In this document: positions 36,560 through 49,007 of the stretch, one piece after another | How the letters are laid out: the number at the start of each line of letters is the position of its first letter | How positions within the stretch are numbered: position 1 is the stretch's first letter | Assembly (NCBI GenBank): GCA_004794655.1 | Contig: SMMW01000606.1 | Location: 372,501 to 436,500, forward strand | From: Marisa cornuarietis | Lineage: Eukaryota > Mollusca > Gastropoda > Architaenioglossa > Ampullariidae | Reading direction: 5' to 3' | DNA: 64,000 nucleotides | Position numbers and translations under genes: made by a program | The notes under the pieces: model-generated | What the model saw: the letters and a program-made list of their open reading frames with translations, nothing else | Database searches by the model: none | Told to the model about the DNA's origin: nothing

Positions 36560-37523
36560 CTATTTTGCACAGCTCCGCCTACAGGTAAGCCATTTTTGTT
36601 ATGGCGTCGCGTTACCCCCCTATAAGAAAGCTGTTCACATGTAAAATGTTTGTTTTGCTTTTATCGGTTTGTCGTGCTTGTGTGTGTACGTGCGTGCGTG
36701 AAGGATAGAGAGGGGTGAGATCATTACAGAGACACAAAGCCTTCAAACAAGAAACACGCTTGCACGCAGGTACGCATGCAGACAAATAAACATTTCCTTT
36801 CTCTTGATTAGAGTTTTCTCAATCCCTCTTGCCGTGTCCATGTGTGAACCACAAACAGCGCAACGTTTAGGTTGAAAGACTCGCACAGCAGAAAATCTTT
36901 TATTTTTAATTTCTTATCTATTCCATTCACTATTTCAGTCATCGTTATCCATATCTATGATTTAAATCCGACTTCTTCTCAGGTTTGTATTTTTCTATTT
37001 TACAATTTGGTGATGTGAAGGCATGCTTAGCTATGTACATTCGGAATGTAAAAAAATTCTTCATCCGAATGCCACGGACACCTGTGTTTCAACAACAGCG
37101 GCTTTCACACCCCAACTATATTTTTTGTTGTGAATGAAACGTAGTCTCTGATTTTCCTGAACTGCGTGATGGGATATGTTTAATTTCACGGATGACGGTG
37201 CAAGAATGTAAGCGAGTGCACGGTAAATGTGTGCTAATCGTCTGACAAGTTTTATCTACTGTTTGTCTTTCACAGAAAACCGTTTTCAGCCGAGAACCAG
37301 GGATCAGATCAAGAACAAAGCGTCCCATAGCGCAAGAATTTCGTTTTATCCTTTTTACCCTGTTTATTTCTTTTGTTGTTTGCTTAAACTTATCCCCGTT
37401 TTAGCCTCGGCGCCGCCTATCTATTCTGCACGTGCAAGTTGTCTGGCGTCAGACGAGCTGAAAGCGCGATGGCGTGCACCCGGGCGCTTGTTCCGCTCGT
37501 GCGCGCACATATTGATGTCGACA

Positions 37524-37671
37524 GCGTGGCATCATGCGATGGATATCGCACCGCCGACAGCGCGGCAACCTCCGATAGTCATCGCTTCCCCCTTAGTGGC
37601 GTGGTAACCTGCGATACGTATCGTCCGCTCGTAACGCGGTAGCCTGCGATATGTATCGCTGCACCACTGGT
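37524..37671. repeat. Four-copy degenerate repeat with a dyad core
   Basis: Units start at about 37524, 37560, 37599 and 37636, with spacing of 36, 39 and 37. Each reads roughly GCGYGGYAACCTGCGATA followed by GTATCGC. The core GCGATAYGTATCGC is a near-perfect dyad repeated in every unit. Confidence 0.65.
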
Positions 37672-37821
37672 CCCCAATGTACGCTTGCCCTCGCTGTCCA
37701 CACTCTAAGTGCAGTCGCTGGGTGCACAGGAAATGTAAATCAGCACAGTATGTCGATGCGCAGTGACAAAACGCCGTCGTTACTTCCGGCTCCTAGAAAT
37801 CCTTATCTGCTGCTGCTTAAA

Positions 37822-38129
37822 ACAGTTACCTCCCTGTCTGCAATGTGCATCTGTGGACGAAAGTCGTTTCCAGACTGATTAAAAGGCAAAGAAACATTAA
37901 GGGCTTCGCCCACGAGCAGCAACGCCACTGGATCTGGGGCGCCAAGAGGGGAATTTTCTCTACTTTCTCTCTCTAGCTACAGAACGCGCTCTGAAAATTC
38001 CCCTCTTAGCGCCCCAGATCCAGTGGCGTTGCTGCTCGTGGGCGAAGCCCTTAATGTTTCTTTGCCTTTTAATCAGTCTGGAAACGACTTTCGTCCACAG
38101 ATGCACATTGCAGACAGGGAGGTAACTGT
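37822..38129. mobile_element. Near-perfect 308-bp palindrome (foldback/MITE-like)
   Basis: Two 137-bp arms (37822-37958 and 37993-38129) are reverse complements with a single mismatch that I could find, separated by a 34-base loop. Outer ends read ACAGTTACCTCCCTGTCTGC. No coding capacity and no clear target-site duplication. Confidence 0.85.
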
Positions 38130-38864
38130 AGCAAGATACCGAAATAGCACTGACACATTGAATTGCGTCTTACATCATTGTTTTTTTTCTGTCTGGGAAA
38201 AAAGCCAAAAAGCATATTTTGTGGGGGAGAAAGCAATAACATTGTAGGTGGCGGAAGACCAAAGGGAGGAATATAGTAAGCACACAGCGGTTTATTGGCA
38301 AGGGGGATATTTTTTTTCCTGAGTAATTAATACAAGCATTGGAGCTGAACCAAAATAACTCAGCGGCAACGATTCAGTGTTCCTTGGTCTCTAGTGATGC
38401 TCGACATCTTAACTTGACGTCCCCAAGTGGTAAAATCAGTTCAGTAGATGCCACAATGCTTCTAGTAGATAACGGTCAATTGCACAAAACGCCATTTACA
38501 GAAAGGATAGATTTCATATTGTCATTGATAGATTAAGGTCAGATTACAACGATTCTGAAAGAAAAAATGACCACTTTCAGCGTGACACTGACAGACAAAT
38601 CGCCGCTCCAAGACTGCAGACATTAAAGCAGTTGTTTTTATGACTGCTGGGGCTAACAATATTAAAATTGCATTTTTTGACGCTGCTATTTTTAGTGCCG
38701 CTTAAAAAGGAGGGAGAAACAGGGAGGAGACCTTGCGTGTAGTGAAAGATAGACAAGGAAAGAAAAAAGGAGAGAGAGAATGAGTAGTAAGGGTGCTTCA
38801 TTCCACATGAAAAGAGGAAACTGATAAAAGCCCCGGATGCAGGAAAATGGAGTTACTGTTGACT

Positions 38865-38973
38865 GCACAAATATGGACGAACATTTTTATCGGTTATGGA
38901 ACATTTTCATACAGAGTTGCTGTATTAAAACTTTGTTAGTGGTAGCATAAAATAAAAGTCGTCCATATTTTGC
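38865..38973. repeat. Short inverted repeat
   Basis: Arms of about 15 bases (GCACAAATATGGACGA and its near reverse complement TCGTCCATATTTTGC) enclose about 78 bases. Possibly a tiny MITE. Confidence 0.35.
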
Positions 38974-41391
38974 AGGTAAAGAAAAGCCTTTAGCATACAT
39001 CGTCGAGCAAAATGGGCTAATCAAAGTGTTGAGTTCAAGAGAAGCAATACTACTGATCCAAAAGAGTATGTGCGTTCTTAGAGCCAGGGCGCTATTTATC
39101 CAATTTAATTCACAACAAATAAGTTTTTTTTCTTGTTACTTTATCTTTACTTATTTATCCCAGTAGTAGAGTTCTCGGAAGTGAAGGCACAGTGACTATT
39201 TATTTTCTTTATATGAAGTCTTGAAAACTGCATCAGTCTGTCTTCGGACATCAAAGCACATGTTCGGTTACGCTTACAATACACTATTCTCTGTAGAAAG
39301 ACTATCAGTGACTTTCGCCAGAGTTAATTATTCATGAAGAAGGATTATCGGCAAAAGGTATTTTGTCTACAAGGCTCTATTTTGTGTCAGAGATTAGAAG
39401 GCAAGGTGATTGGTCATTTTAGAATTGTTTATCAATGCTTTGACGTTTATGAGCAGTAACTTCATGATCTGATAACAGCTCTCACTGAGCAGAGAAAACA
39501 AAATCCAGGCACACTCTGCATTGTTGATGTCTTTCTCGAGTGGAAGGCGTCCTTAACCGACAGCAGCTTGACCAACGGTTAGTGTCGTTGGGACAAGTTT
39601 GGTGTGGTTTAGCACGTTTGACGGACTACATTTCTGTCCAGTGACTAAACATTACGGACGACATCATATTGCGACTGTGATACTGTACTCGATAAGCCGA
39701 TGTTTGGAACAGCGGAAATGTTTAACTGTGACCTGATAAAAGGTCATTTTAGCCAATGGTGAATATTTTACTGAGTCCTTTGGCATTGATCAGTATAAAC
39801 ATCTGTAATATTACACATATGTGTGTGCGTGTGCGTGTGCGCCCTTGTGTGTGTGTCCATCCGTACAAGAATGCATGTCTTCGTATTTCTTGTCTTATGA
39901 GCAACTAATGAATACGTGTTGCGGCAAATGGTGTAAACATTATAGTAGCACGAATTAAGACCTATTTTCCCTATAGGAAGAAACTGTAACAGAAACTATC
40001 ATAGGAAACAGTGGAAAATAAACGAGCTTCTGTGGAAAAGTTTTCTACATAATGAAAACCATAGTGTGGGAAAGAAGGAAGGAAGACTATTTTACACCGC
40101 ATTCATGATTAAGACAAAATGTAGCGATAGCCACCGACTTCCCCTACCGCAGTCCTTGGCATGCATATATTTAATTTATGTAAAGGACAACACGAGTGCA
40201 ACATTTTTTCTTCATGATCGGGTTAAGTATATTGTAAAATAATCATTTCCAAAATATGAGTACATAATTATGCTTAATTTTCAAAGTATAAGCCTTCAAA
40301 CATCGGCATCCTTACCTGCCAATAGGAAAGTAGACGAAAATTACTCTCCTATACTGGAGAGCTCAGCTGCGTGCAAGTAGTAACAGCGAGTGGGGCTCAG
40401 TTCAACAAATGCAACATTGCTCAGGTTGTCGTGTTCAAGAAGCGCTTTTCGGCCCAGAATTGAAACAGCTGGTTTTGGAATACAGCCCTAAAGATTTAAG
40501 CTTTATTTAGAAGCTTCGACTGAAGTCAAACAAACAAAAAGATTCAAGCCAAACTCATTCGACAGACTGGTAAGTAAATCTTCTTCAGATAAAAATTGTG
40601 CTCGATAAAGATACGACTGATGATGTGTTTGTGACTGTGTCACGATGTTATTCGTAGGCCAGGATGGTAGAGAAAGCGTAGATGTTGCATATTTGGTGCT
40701 TGATCCTTAATCTTTTTACCAGCAGTCGTAGTTGGTATTGGAAAAAGATCTCTTCGTTATATACAAAGTCGAAAAATTGGTTGTAGTGTAAAAGTGAGTG
40801 GATAAAAATTGCTTTTGAAATGTTTTGACCAAATTCTTGAGTACGGTGTGTGGACGAAGTTCGCATGGCACGTTTGAACAAAGCAGTGATCCACTGGTGT
40901 TTGTAAACAGTATCTTTAGGAAATGACAATGAGTACAAACTAACTCTTGAGTGTCGAAGAGAATATTCAGCACGTTGTGTCCTGATGTGTTTTCTTTCAC
41001 CGAGGTTGTCATCTTTCCTATTTAAATTCAGCTGATGATGCAGACGACACTATTTTTAGAAATGCTATACCCTTTTGTTAGTTCCTGTTTTCTCGACAAA
41101 TAAAGGGGGGATTAAGAGAAAAGCAATAATGTTATATTTCTCATGCCTCTTCGTCTTAAAATACCTCCGGAATATGTTTTTGTGATACTCTATGCTTTAT
41201 TTCTAGCGATTTTCGCTGAGCGCTCGTGCTGCTCTTTATAAATCTTCACTAAAACTATTGTGTTACTATCTTATTAAGAGTTATACATTTGCCCGAATTA
41301 CCCTCTTGGATAAATAACCTTATCTTTTTCTATCTTATCTTATACATAATTGTACTAGTCATAAACAATCCATGTTTTGTTCGTTATTTCT

Positions 41392-41657
41392 GGGGTCAGT
41401 TGCACAACACATTTCTAAACCTTAAAACTGTTCTAAAGAATCAAAATCTCTTCTTAGCCATTTTGATGCACTGCTAAAAACCATAAAAAAAATTGTACTG
41501 ACAGGACGGAAAGTCAGATTTAAACAACTTTATCTTACTTAAAACAGTTTTAGTTTCAAAAATTCTAAAATTGTGGTGTGCACTTTAAACTGATTATCTA
41601 AATAGAGTTAAGGCCTAAAAGTGTTTAAAATTAGAAATGTGTTGTGCAACTGGCCCC
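41392..41657. mobile_element. 266-bp MITE
   Basis: Terminal inverted repeats of about 27 bp: the left starts GGGGTCAGTTGCACAACACA, and the right, reverse-complemented, starts GGGGCCAGTTGCACAACACA. They differ at one position. GGG-CAGTTGCACAA-type ends occur in PIF/Harbinger-related nonautonomous elements. The flanks show no certain duplication and no transposase is present. Confidence 0.75.
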
Positions 41658-41981
41658 TGGCCCACAGAGAGACTTGTGCTGAGCCGCAGGTGACTGAGAG
41701 CATGAAGGAGCCAGTAGAGGTTTTTTTCATAAAAACTGGACGAAAATAGAGGAATGTTTGAGCAAGTCTGAGAAAGTTTTTACATGAAGGTTATACCAAA
41801 ACTGACAGACTGTCGCTTTATTGTGCATGACGTCACACACCAGTTTCTGAGTGGCATGAAGACCATACAATTTTGACGTCAACACGGCGAAGACGGCTTA
41901 TTTGTGAACACTTCGACTTGGCCCGCGATCAAGTCCTCGACATCAAAAGTCGACGGAGAATGAGAGAGCATCTCCTGTATG

Positions 41982-41984
<3 letters not shown>

Positions 41985-42032
<48 letters not shown>

Positions 42033-42092
42033 ATGTGTGTGTGTGTGTGAATGTTTGCTCGTGTGCGTGCGCGCGCTCGTGTGTGTGTGTGT
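41985..42092. repeat. GT-rich microsatellite
   Basis: A long GT tract with interruptions and a short GC-alternating section. Confidence 0.85.
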
Positions 42093-44656
42093 GTTGTTTT
42101 AAGTCACAAGCAGCCTGCTACTCCTGTTTGTCAGATCACTGGCGATCTAAGGGCACACAGCTCGATAAGAGTGTTGCTCTAGTGTCTTTGTAGATATTTT
42201 TTTCTCAAAGACATTATTGGTGACGTTTTCTTTGATGCCAGCCCCAACACACCCAATCCCATTCAGAAAATATTTTCCCCTGTTTGGCTCTGCACAACAG
42301 CAATTTCTAAATTTACGTCACTTCAAATTTAAATTCTCAGTTCGTTTGCTTGTTTATCCTAATTAGTTGACAATAATAAGCAATAACAATAAGTGGCATC
42401 GTAAGCAAAGACTACCACAGGATGAGTTTGAGAATATCTTGAAGACCGACATCGGAGAAACGAATTGCAAAGGGGGAAAACACCCAGTTTGTTTTTTTCT
42501 CTCTTTGACAACGTGTTAGTGGATCGCTGACTGGCGACTGAAGCGACAATGAACTTTTGCAGAAGACTGCGACCTTTCCACAGGAAGAGGTTTGTCTATT
42601 TTGTAAACTAAGTCCGTGTTTTAATGGCGCGACCGCTGTCAGGAAAAACAGCAATGCCCTTCTTTCTATTCCACTCACGTCGGCGAACAACAGACGGAGT
42701 GGGAGGTGAGCATTCCGGAGCCATCGATCGTCCTAGTCCCAATCACATACCCTCACCCCTCCCCTAGAGGACGCAGTATCAGAGTTGCACGTGCACATAG
42801 AACGAGCCCAGATGGCGCCAGCGTGGTCCTGTGACCTGCGACAATTTCTCTTGTAAAGGAGAGAATCACTGAGACTCGTGTGCGTGCACACGCTCAGGTG
42901 GGACAAATGAGGACGCAGGCATGCAGACATACGAGAACCTTTGTTTACGTGGAACCCACTGTGGGCAGGTCAACATCTGGGGAATTCGATATTTTTTCTC
43001 TCTATTGGCTCGAATGTTCGCTGCAGGGAAAATAAAAGAAGTTATTTTTACCACATACTAGCCGCCCAGTGAGGTAGGTAGATAGGTAGATAGAAAGCCT
43101 TTATTGTTTTCTGACCAAAGGTTTCCGATCGTATAGTGACAAAGCAGGCAGCAGCGGAAAGATTTCAAACCATAAAATCCTCCATCCGGCAGTTATGCAA
43201 ACCCACAGGAATGCAGGAAGACTTTGCAGAACCACTTGATCACTCTTGCGGATATTCTCATGCACGTCCTATAGGTCATGTATGCTATCGGCACTGTCTT
43301 TCATAGTGCTATGTGGATTTGTTAAAAGCAAAAATAGCTAGCAATTTTTCCCCCTTTATGCGCATTATTTTGTTAATGAAACTTCTACTCTAATTTCTAA
43401 TAAAAGTTTAGAAGGTATCTGAGAGTAACATAAGGCAAATTCCAGAAAGACCTCCTGGTAAATCGGTTGTGACTGGTCCTTAACGGTATGCAGAAGAGAT
43501 ATAGCGATATACTGCATTTATAAATATACTGCAAAAACAAAAATAAAAAGAAATTGTTGCAAGATTTATATAATCAAGTGTTAGTTTTATCTTTACCGTT
43601 CTGTGTTTGGTACTGCTTTGCCACAATGAACTTAAGCATGGAATGTACTGACACAGGGAAAAGAGTTCATCGTCAGTGCCTCCTGGTTAGAAAAGAGGAG
43701 AGAAGCGTGCACCGAGTCGGAACAGTGCCCTCTTTTTTTTGAGCAGGTCTTTGATCGGAGAAAACATAAGAGATCGGCGACTCTGCATAAAGATAACATT
43801 TGATAAACTTTAGTTACTGGCTACTCAATGTGTAAACAGATATATCTTGGTGAAATTAGTAAACGGTTTAGCACACGTCACCAAATTAAAAAAAATTATT
43901 TTACTTTTGTTATGGCCTCTCTTTACTTTACCTATCAATCACCTGTATTTTCTTGTCGTCAGATTTTTAAATCAATCAGCCAATCAATCAATCAATCCCC
44001 AAATCAGTTATATCATTTAAATCAATCGTTTAATTTTCATGATGCTTGCCTTCATTTTTATCCCTCACGTGTAGCCTCTCCTACCTCTTATCCTCAACCC
44101 CCACCCGTTAGTTGTGTCTGCACTTCCGTCTTGTCCTTTGAAGTTCGTGCCATCAGGTTACGTTCCACCGTCCGACAAGACGTGCACCTTGACCTACTTT
44201 CCGGAGAGTAAAACAGGAGACCATCAATCTCAGCGACTCCGGGCTCCCACTAGGCTGACTAGGGGAATCATACAGTCAAGAGAGCCCATGAAAAGGTAGG
44301 ATAAGGAGCCGGGAAGGTGAACAAGGAGAGGGGGTTCTCCAGTTTTTCGACCTTCACCTTGTCGGAACAAACGACTCACCGGTTGGCCACAGCCCGAATC
44401 CAGAGGAAAGTGGGCGAGGGTACACGGGGAGAGGCGTTTGCCGTTAATTACATCATGTCTGCCAACGCTCCCCTACTAATCTCAGTCGGGCTATTCAGAC
44501 TCTTGGACGCATGGCCGGTGTTTGATCTTCCACCACCGTTGAGCCGATCGAATCTCTGCTCCAAGCGGCCGGCTTGTCTTCGGGACTTCCAAGCTCTCTT
44601 GTGGTGATGTTTAAAGGTTCTTCGATCCTGAAAGAGCGTGAGAAAAAAAATTCCTG

Positions 44657-44729
44657 TAGTAGTAGTAGTGGCGGTGGCGACGACGACAACGATGATGATG
44701 ATGATGATGATGATGACGACGACGACGAT
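44657..44729. repeat. GTA/GAC/GAT triplet microsatellite
   Basis: GTA, GGC, GAC and GAT trinucleotides in series. On the plus strand one frame reads serine, glycine and then a long aspartate run, but the frame has no supporting context and I do not call it a gene. Confidence 0.8.
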
Positions 44730-45921
44730 TTTAATAGTATCTACTTAATGCAAAAGAAACAGACATGAAACTCCGATTCAATACGTCATTTAGTTCCAAG
44801 ACCTCATGATTCTTGTTTAATTGCTCGATCGACTCTCAGATAACTCATTTTAAGACCTTAACAGCCTGAGATCATTCCAGGCCCCAGGACATTTCTTTCC
44901 CATGTGTGGGCTTGAAATAGAAGTTGAACAACAAAATCTACGGTTTCCAAATCAATGAGCCTTTCATGGCTAAGCTCCGTTCGTGCATTCCCCGGGGGAC
45001 AGTCTCTGTTACATGAGTTTGGCTAAAAGTCTTTGCCCGCAGCTTCTGGGCTTCTCTCAGCGCCGAGATTTTGCGAATTTCGCTAATGCGTTTGTCTCGG
45101 AAGTAATTTTAGACTTACATTTTGCTAATTGTCTTTGGGTTTTTTTTCCTTATTTTTTTTCCTTGCTTTTAAATTGCTGGACATAATCTCGTGCTTCCTA
45201 CATAACTGCAGTTCACACCCGCCGTCCACAGATTTGCTAATTTTGCTCTTTCTTTCTTCTTTCTTTCTTTCTTTCTTTAAATAGTTTTTTCCTAGATTTT
45301 ATCGAAAGGTGAACAATATTTGTCTTAGGCTGATGCCTGCTTCACAAATACCTGGAAGTCTGCAATGTGTACTCTTCACATTCACAACAAGACAGTGCCT
45401 GCAATAAGAAAGTCCTCGGCATGTCTGAAACTGCAGCAAGACGATTTTAAAAATATGTGTTAGTGTAAATATTGTGCTGCTGTAGATATATGAGCAAAGT
45501 AGAAGAGGAAAAGCGGAAGTGTGTAACCTGTGACGCGTGTTATCATCAGGTGTTCTAATACACAATGGCCAGAAAAAGCACGTTTGCTGAAGTTAAAACA
45601 GTCGTTTATCTGATAATAAAAAACAATAACCGTAATACCAAATAATAAGAAAGACAAGCACCATAAACTCATGTTTCGTTTATTGGTAAGCAAACGTCTA
45701 CGGAGACCGGCACTTTCCGTGGTGTCTTGCTTTCTTTTCTACAGATATTCCAGAGGATTATGTTGTCAGGAACTTAGTATAGATAACGGATCTAAATTTC
45801 GTGTAGATATATGGTCCAATCTCTGTTTACGCACTTGTTTAGTCTGCACACACCCGTGCGCACGCACGCACCCACGCACACGCACGCAACAAGCAGATCG
45901 TCCCAGTAATCATCCAATAAT

Positions 45922-46284
45922 TTTGGTCCCGTCTTCGCCTGGATCTTTGCTCCTCTAGCCTCCACATAAATGTTTGCTCCAGTCTCCATAGAAACCTTTC
46001 CCGCAGTCCTTGCATAAATATTTACTCCAGTCTTTGAGTGAATATTTGCTCCAGTCTCTCTACAAATATCTGCTCTAGTCATCGCATATTTTGACCCAGT
46101 CGTTTTGGTGATCTTTGGTCTAACGTTCGCATTGATGCTTTCTCCAGTCTCCGTACAGATCTTTGGTTCAATATCCGCACAGGTAATCGCTCAATTCTCT
46201 GTAAAGATCTTTGCCATAGATATCTACTCCAATCCCCGCATAAATGTTCGCTCCAGTCTCCTTGTAGACGTCTGGTGCAGACCC
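45922..46284. repeat. Degenerate 24-bp minisatellite
   Basis: About 15 units related to TTTGCTCCAGTCTCCATANA, with many substitutions and a few indels. Because 24 is a multiple of three, one minus-strand frame stays open across part of the array and reads repeating TGANIY-like octapeptides. Confidence 0.75.
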
Positions 46285-47014
46285 CCGCACACTACACTCC
46301 TCTAGACACCGCAACACTAATGAAATAATTTTGAAAGGTTAACAGGACATCTGTTAGACATATCACTCAAGTTTTACTACGGTTTGCGGTGGGTCCTGTT
46401 AAATTTAATTTATAAACTTCGTCAAACTCTGCATTTATTCCTTCCTCACACGTCCAGCACTTGAGGCAAATTACCAGGTAGGTGGGATACCTTGAGCTGG
46501 AAAATGGAGAGTATCAATGTCTGCTTTATTCTCTTCCCCGACCAATGCACCCCACCATCCTCTGTTGTGAGCGAGGATTCGGGAAGGGGAGGGTGCAAGT
46601 GTAGATCACTGCAGGCTATTTTCTTCCGTTTCTTCCCTTAAGCAGTTTGTAACAGACAGTAACCAAACATGCCAAGGCAGTAAGCAGAATAAAAGTAAAT
46701 ACGGAGGAAAATTGTTTTTCCTTGAATTGCTTAATTTAAACACGTGTTCTATTCCATTTTGTACACAAACAAAAGAGAAGGAGAGGATTTCATTACCACT
46801 TTTGTCATTCGTTACTTTCACTAAGGGAGACGTACTTTATTGTGCGATGTGCCTACACAAGGTTGGAACACACGCGTTCTGAACCACAAGCTCACGGTGA
46901 CAGGCAAATTTGAGATTTGGATTATTTTTGTTGCTGTTAACATTGTGTACAGTCTCAAAGTTAAGGCGCGAAGTGCGAAGGCGTGTGAACAGAAAAAAAC
47001 CACGAATCACAGAA

Positions 47015-47018
<4 letters not shown>

Positions 47019-47095
<77 letters not shown>

Positions 47096-47101
47096 GCGCA
47101 T
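47019..47101. repeat. Compound (CA)n-(CGCA)n microsatellite
   Basis: CA tract running into CGCA, the third clear example of this order in the window. Confidence 0.9.
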
Positions 47102-47216
47102 GCATGCACACACATACAGTCACCATACATAAACATATACAGAGACATGTATACACATAGACTTGTTAACATAAAGGCATATAGAAAAAACCTGACTTTT
47201 TTCTATCTCACAATCT

Positions 47217-47219
47217 CTT

Positions 47220-47263
<44 letters not shown>

Positions 47264-47266
47264 ACG
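47217..47266. repeat. (CT)n-(CA)n microsatellite
   Basis: A CT run joined to a CA run. Confidence 0.88.
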
Positions 47267-48502
47267 GACGCACTTAAGCATACCTTTTCGGGTGACCTAC
47301 GACGCTAAAGTGAAGAAAAGGAAGCATCAGGTGCGATAACTGACAAATCAAGGAAAACATTAGGGAAGGAATTACGGCGATTCGCCGGTCCATACCAATC
47401 GTTTATTTGCCTTCGATTCGCAGCCTGATTATCAAGCATTTGCCGCACGGTAACAACGCCTTGGCAAATCAATGCAGCAAGTGTGCTGGTTCTTCCGATC
47501 GCTGGCTTTCCCTTGTGCCACTCCGCCCTCTACGTCCCTGTCACTCAGGGCTCAACGATAGTGTTTTGAGTTTTCCTGTTCTTTTTCGATTTTTTTCCTT
47601 TTTATATTTTTGTATTTATATTATTAAAGTTTATTAGATCTGTGAAGGGCTGGTAGTCAGAAGTCATGGGATTGACCAGGTTACAGGGATGACAATCATG
47701 TACTATTAAGGTGTTTAAAACCAGTGATTGTCTTCGTGTTCACTTAAAGGACACGTGCATCTCGAAATACTTTACTCGTGCACTGAAAAAAACTTAGCTC
47801 AGATTATTAGTTTTCATTAAATATTGACATACATGAAGGAAATACATAAAAAAACTAGCCCGTGCTAGTACAGCAAAAAGTATACGGACGAAATTCGATC
47901 GTGTTTGGAAGGAGCTTTGAGAATGATGCTTTTGGCATTTTTGACATTCAACCTAATTTTTACTAATGGCAAACACTCAGCAAAATTACCTTTTCTGTTT
48001 GCAAAGAGCCTTTGTGAGTGGACGAGATCGGGAAGGGAAAGGGCAATCACCACTCCGCAAATATCGACACCTGTTTAGACATTCGAAGCGCAGTTGGGGT
48101 TTTTCCTGAGAAAGGTAGTTCATTGGTTGTCTTTGGAAAAGTAATGATCTTCAGAAGATCGTTAAAATGTAGAAATGGAGAAAGAGAGAATTGTTCCTGG
48201 CAGCATCACGGGGTGCATTTTTGTGATTCACGTCAGACTAACAGGGAATGGAAGAGCCTCCATGTCGACAAGAGGAAAAGCAGGGAAAAAAACCCAGCAA
48301 CAATGAAAAGAAACTTGTCTGGTTTATGGTCTTAGGGTTGCATGGCCATGGCATTCAGATTGCTTAATAAGCCTTGATGAAGATCTCTAAACACGACGTA
48401 GCATTTTTTGTAAAGGTTAATTAATCAAGATATTGATTTTTCTAAATGGGAAAAATGATAACAAAATTTTAAAGGCATGGAAACTTGGGGGGAAAAGACG
48501 CG

Positions 48503-48503
48503 G

Positions 48504-48584
<81 letters not shown>
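48503..48584. repeat. GACA tetranucleotide microsatellite
   Basis: About 20 uninterrupted GACA units. Confidence 0.95.
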
Positions 48585-48936
48585 TTCCACTAAACTTTTG
48601 AAACTGTTCCTGTAAACCAACCAACTTTTTTGCACATTTTAAATGAAAGTATAATTGTTTTCTCGAACAAGTTCTTTACAGAAATCAAGACAGTCCACAT
48701 GTAAGTACATAAAGAAACAAGTAAATAAGAAAACGAAAACAAACAAATAATCTGATGGCAAGGTCTAACCACGAAAATATATATATATATATATGCAAAA
48801 TAATCATATGTCTCATTGTCTTATTAATATCTTAGAAAATGTGAGACTATGCTGTTTGTGTCTACAACCAATCGTTTGTCCAACGAGTTCCTAGTGATGG
48901 AGAATAGTTTCAATACAGTGCACTCCACGCATATCC

Positions 48937-48940
48937 GTGT

Positions 48941-49004
<64 letters not shown>
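48937..49004. repeat. GT dinucleotide microsatellite
   Basis: About 30 GT units with one interruption near the start. Confidence 0.93.

Positions 49005-49007
<3 letters not shown>

Noticed and set aside
44574..44768. Open frame with a long aspartate run
   Set aside because: Produced by a GAC/GAT triplet microsatellite; no start context, splice sites or homology.
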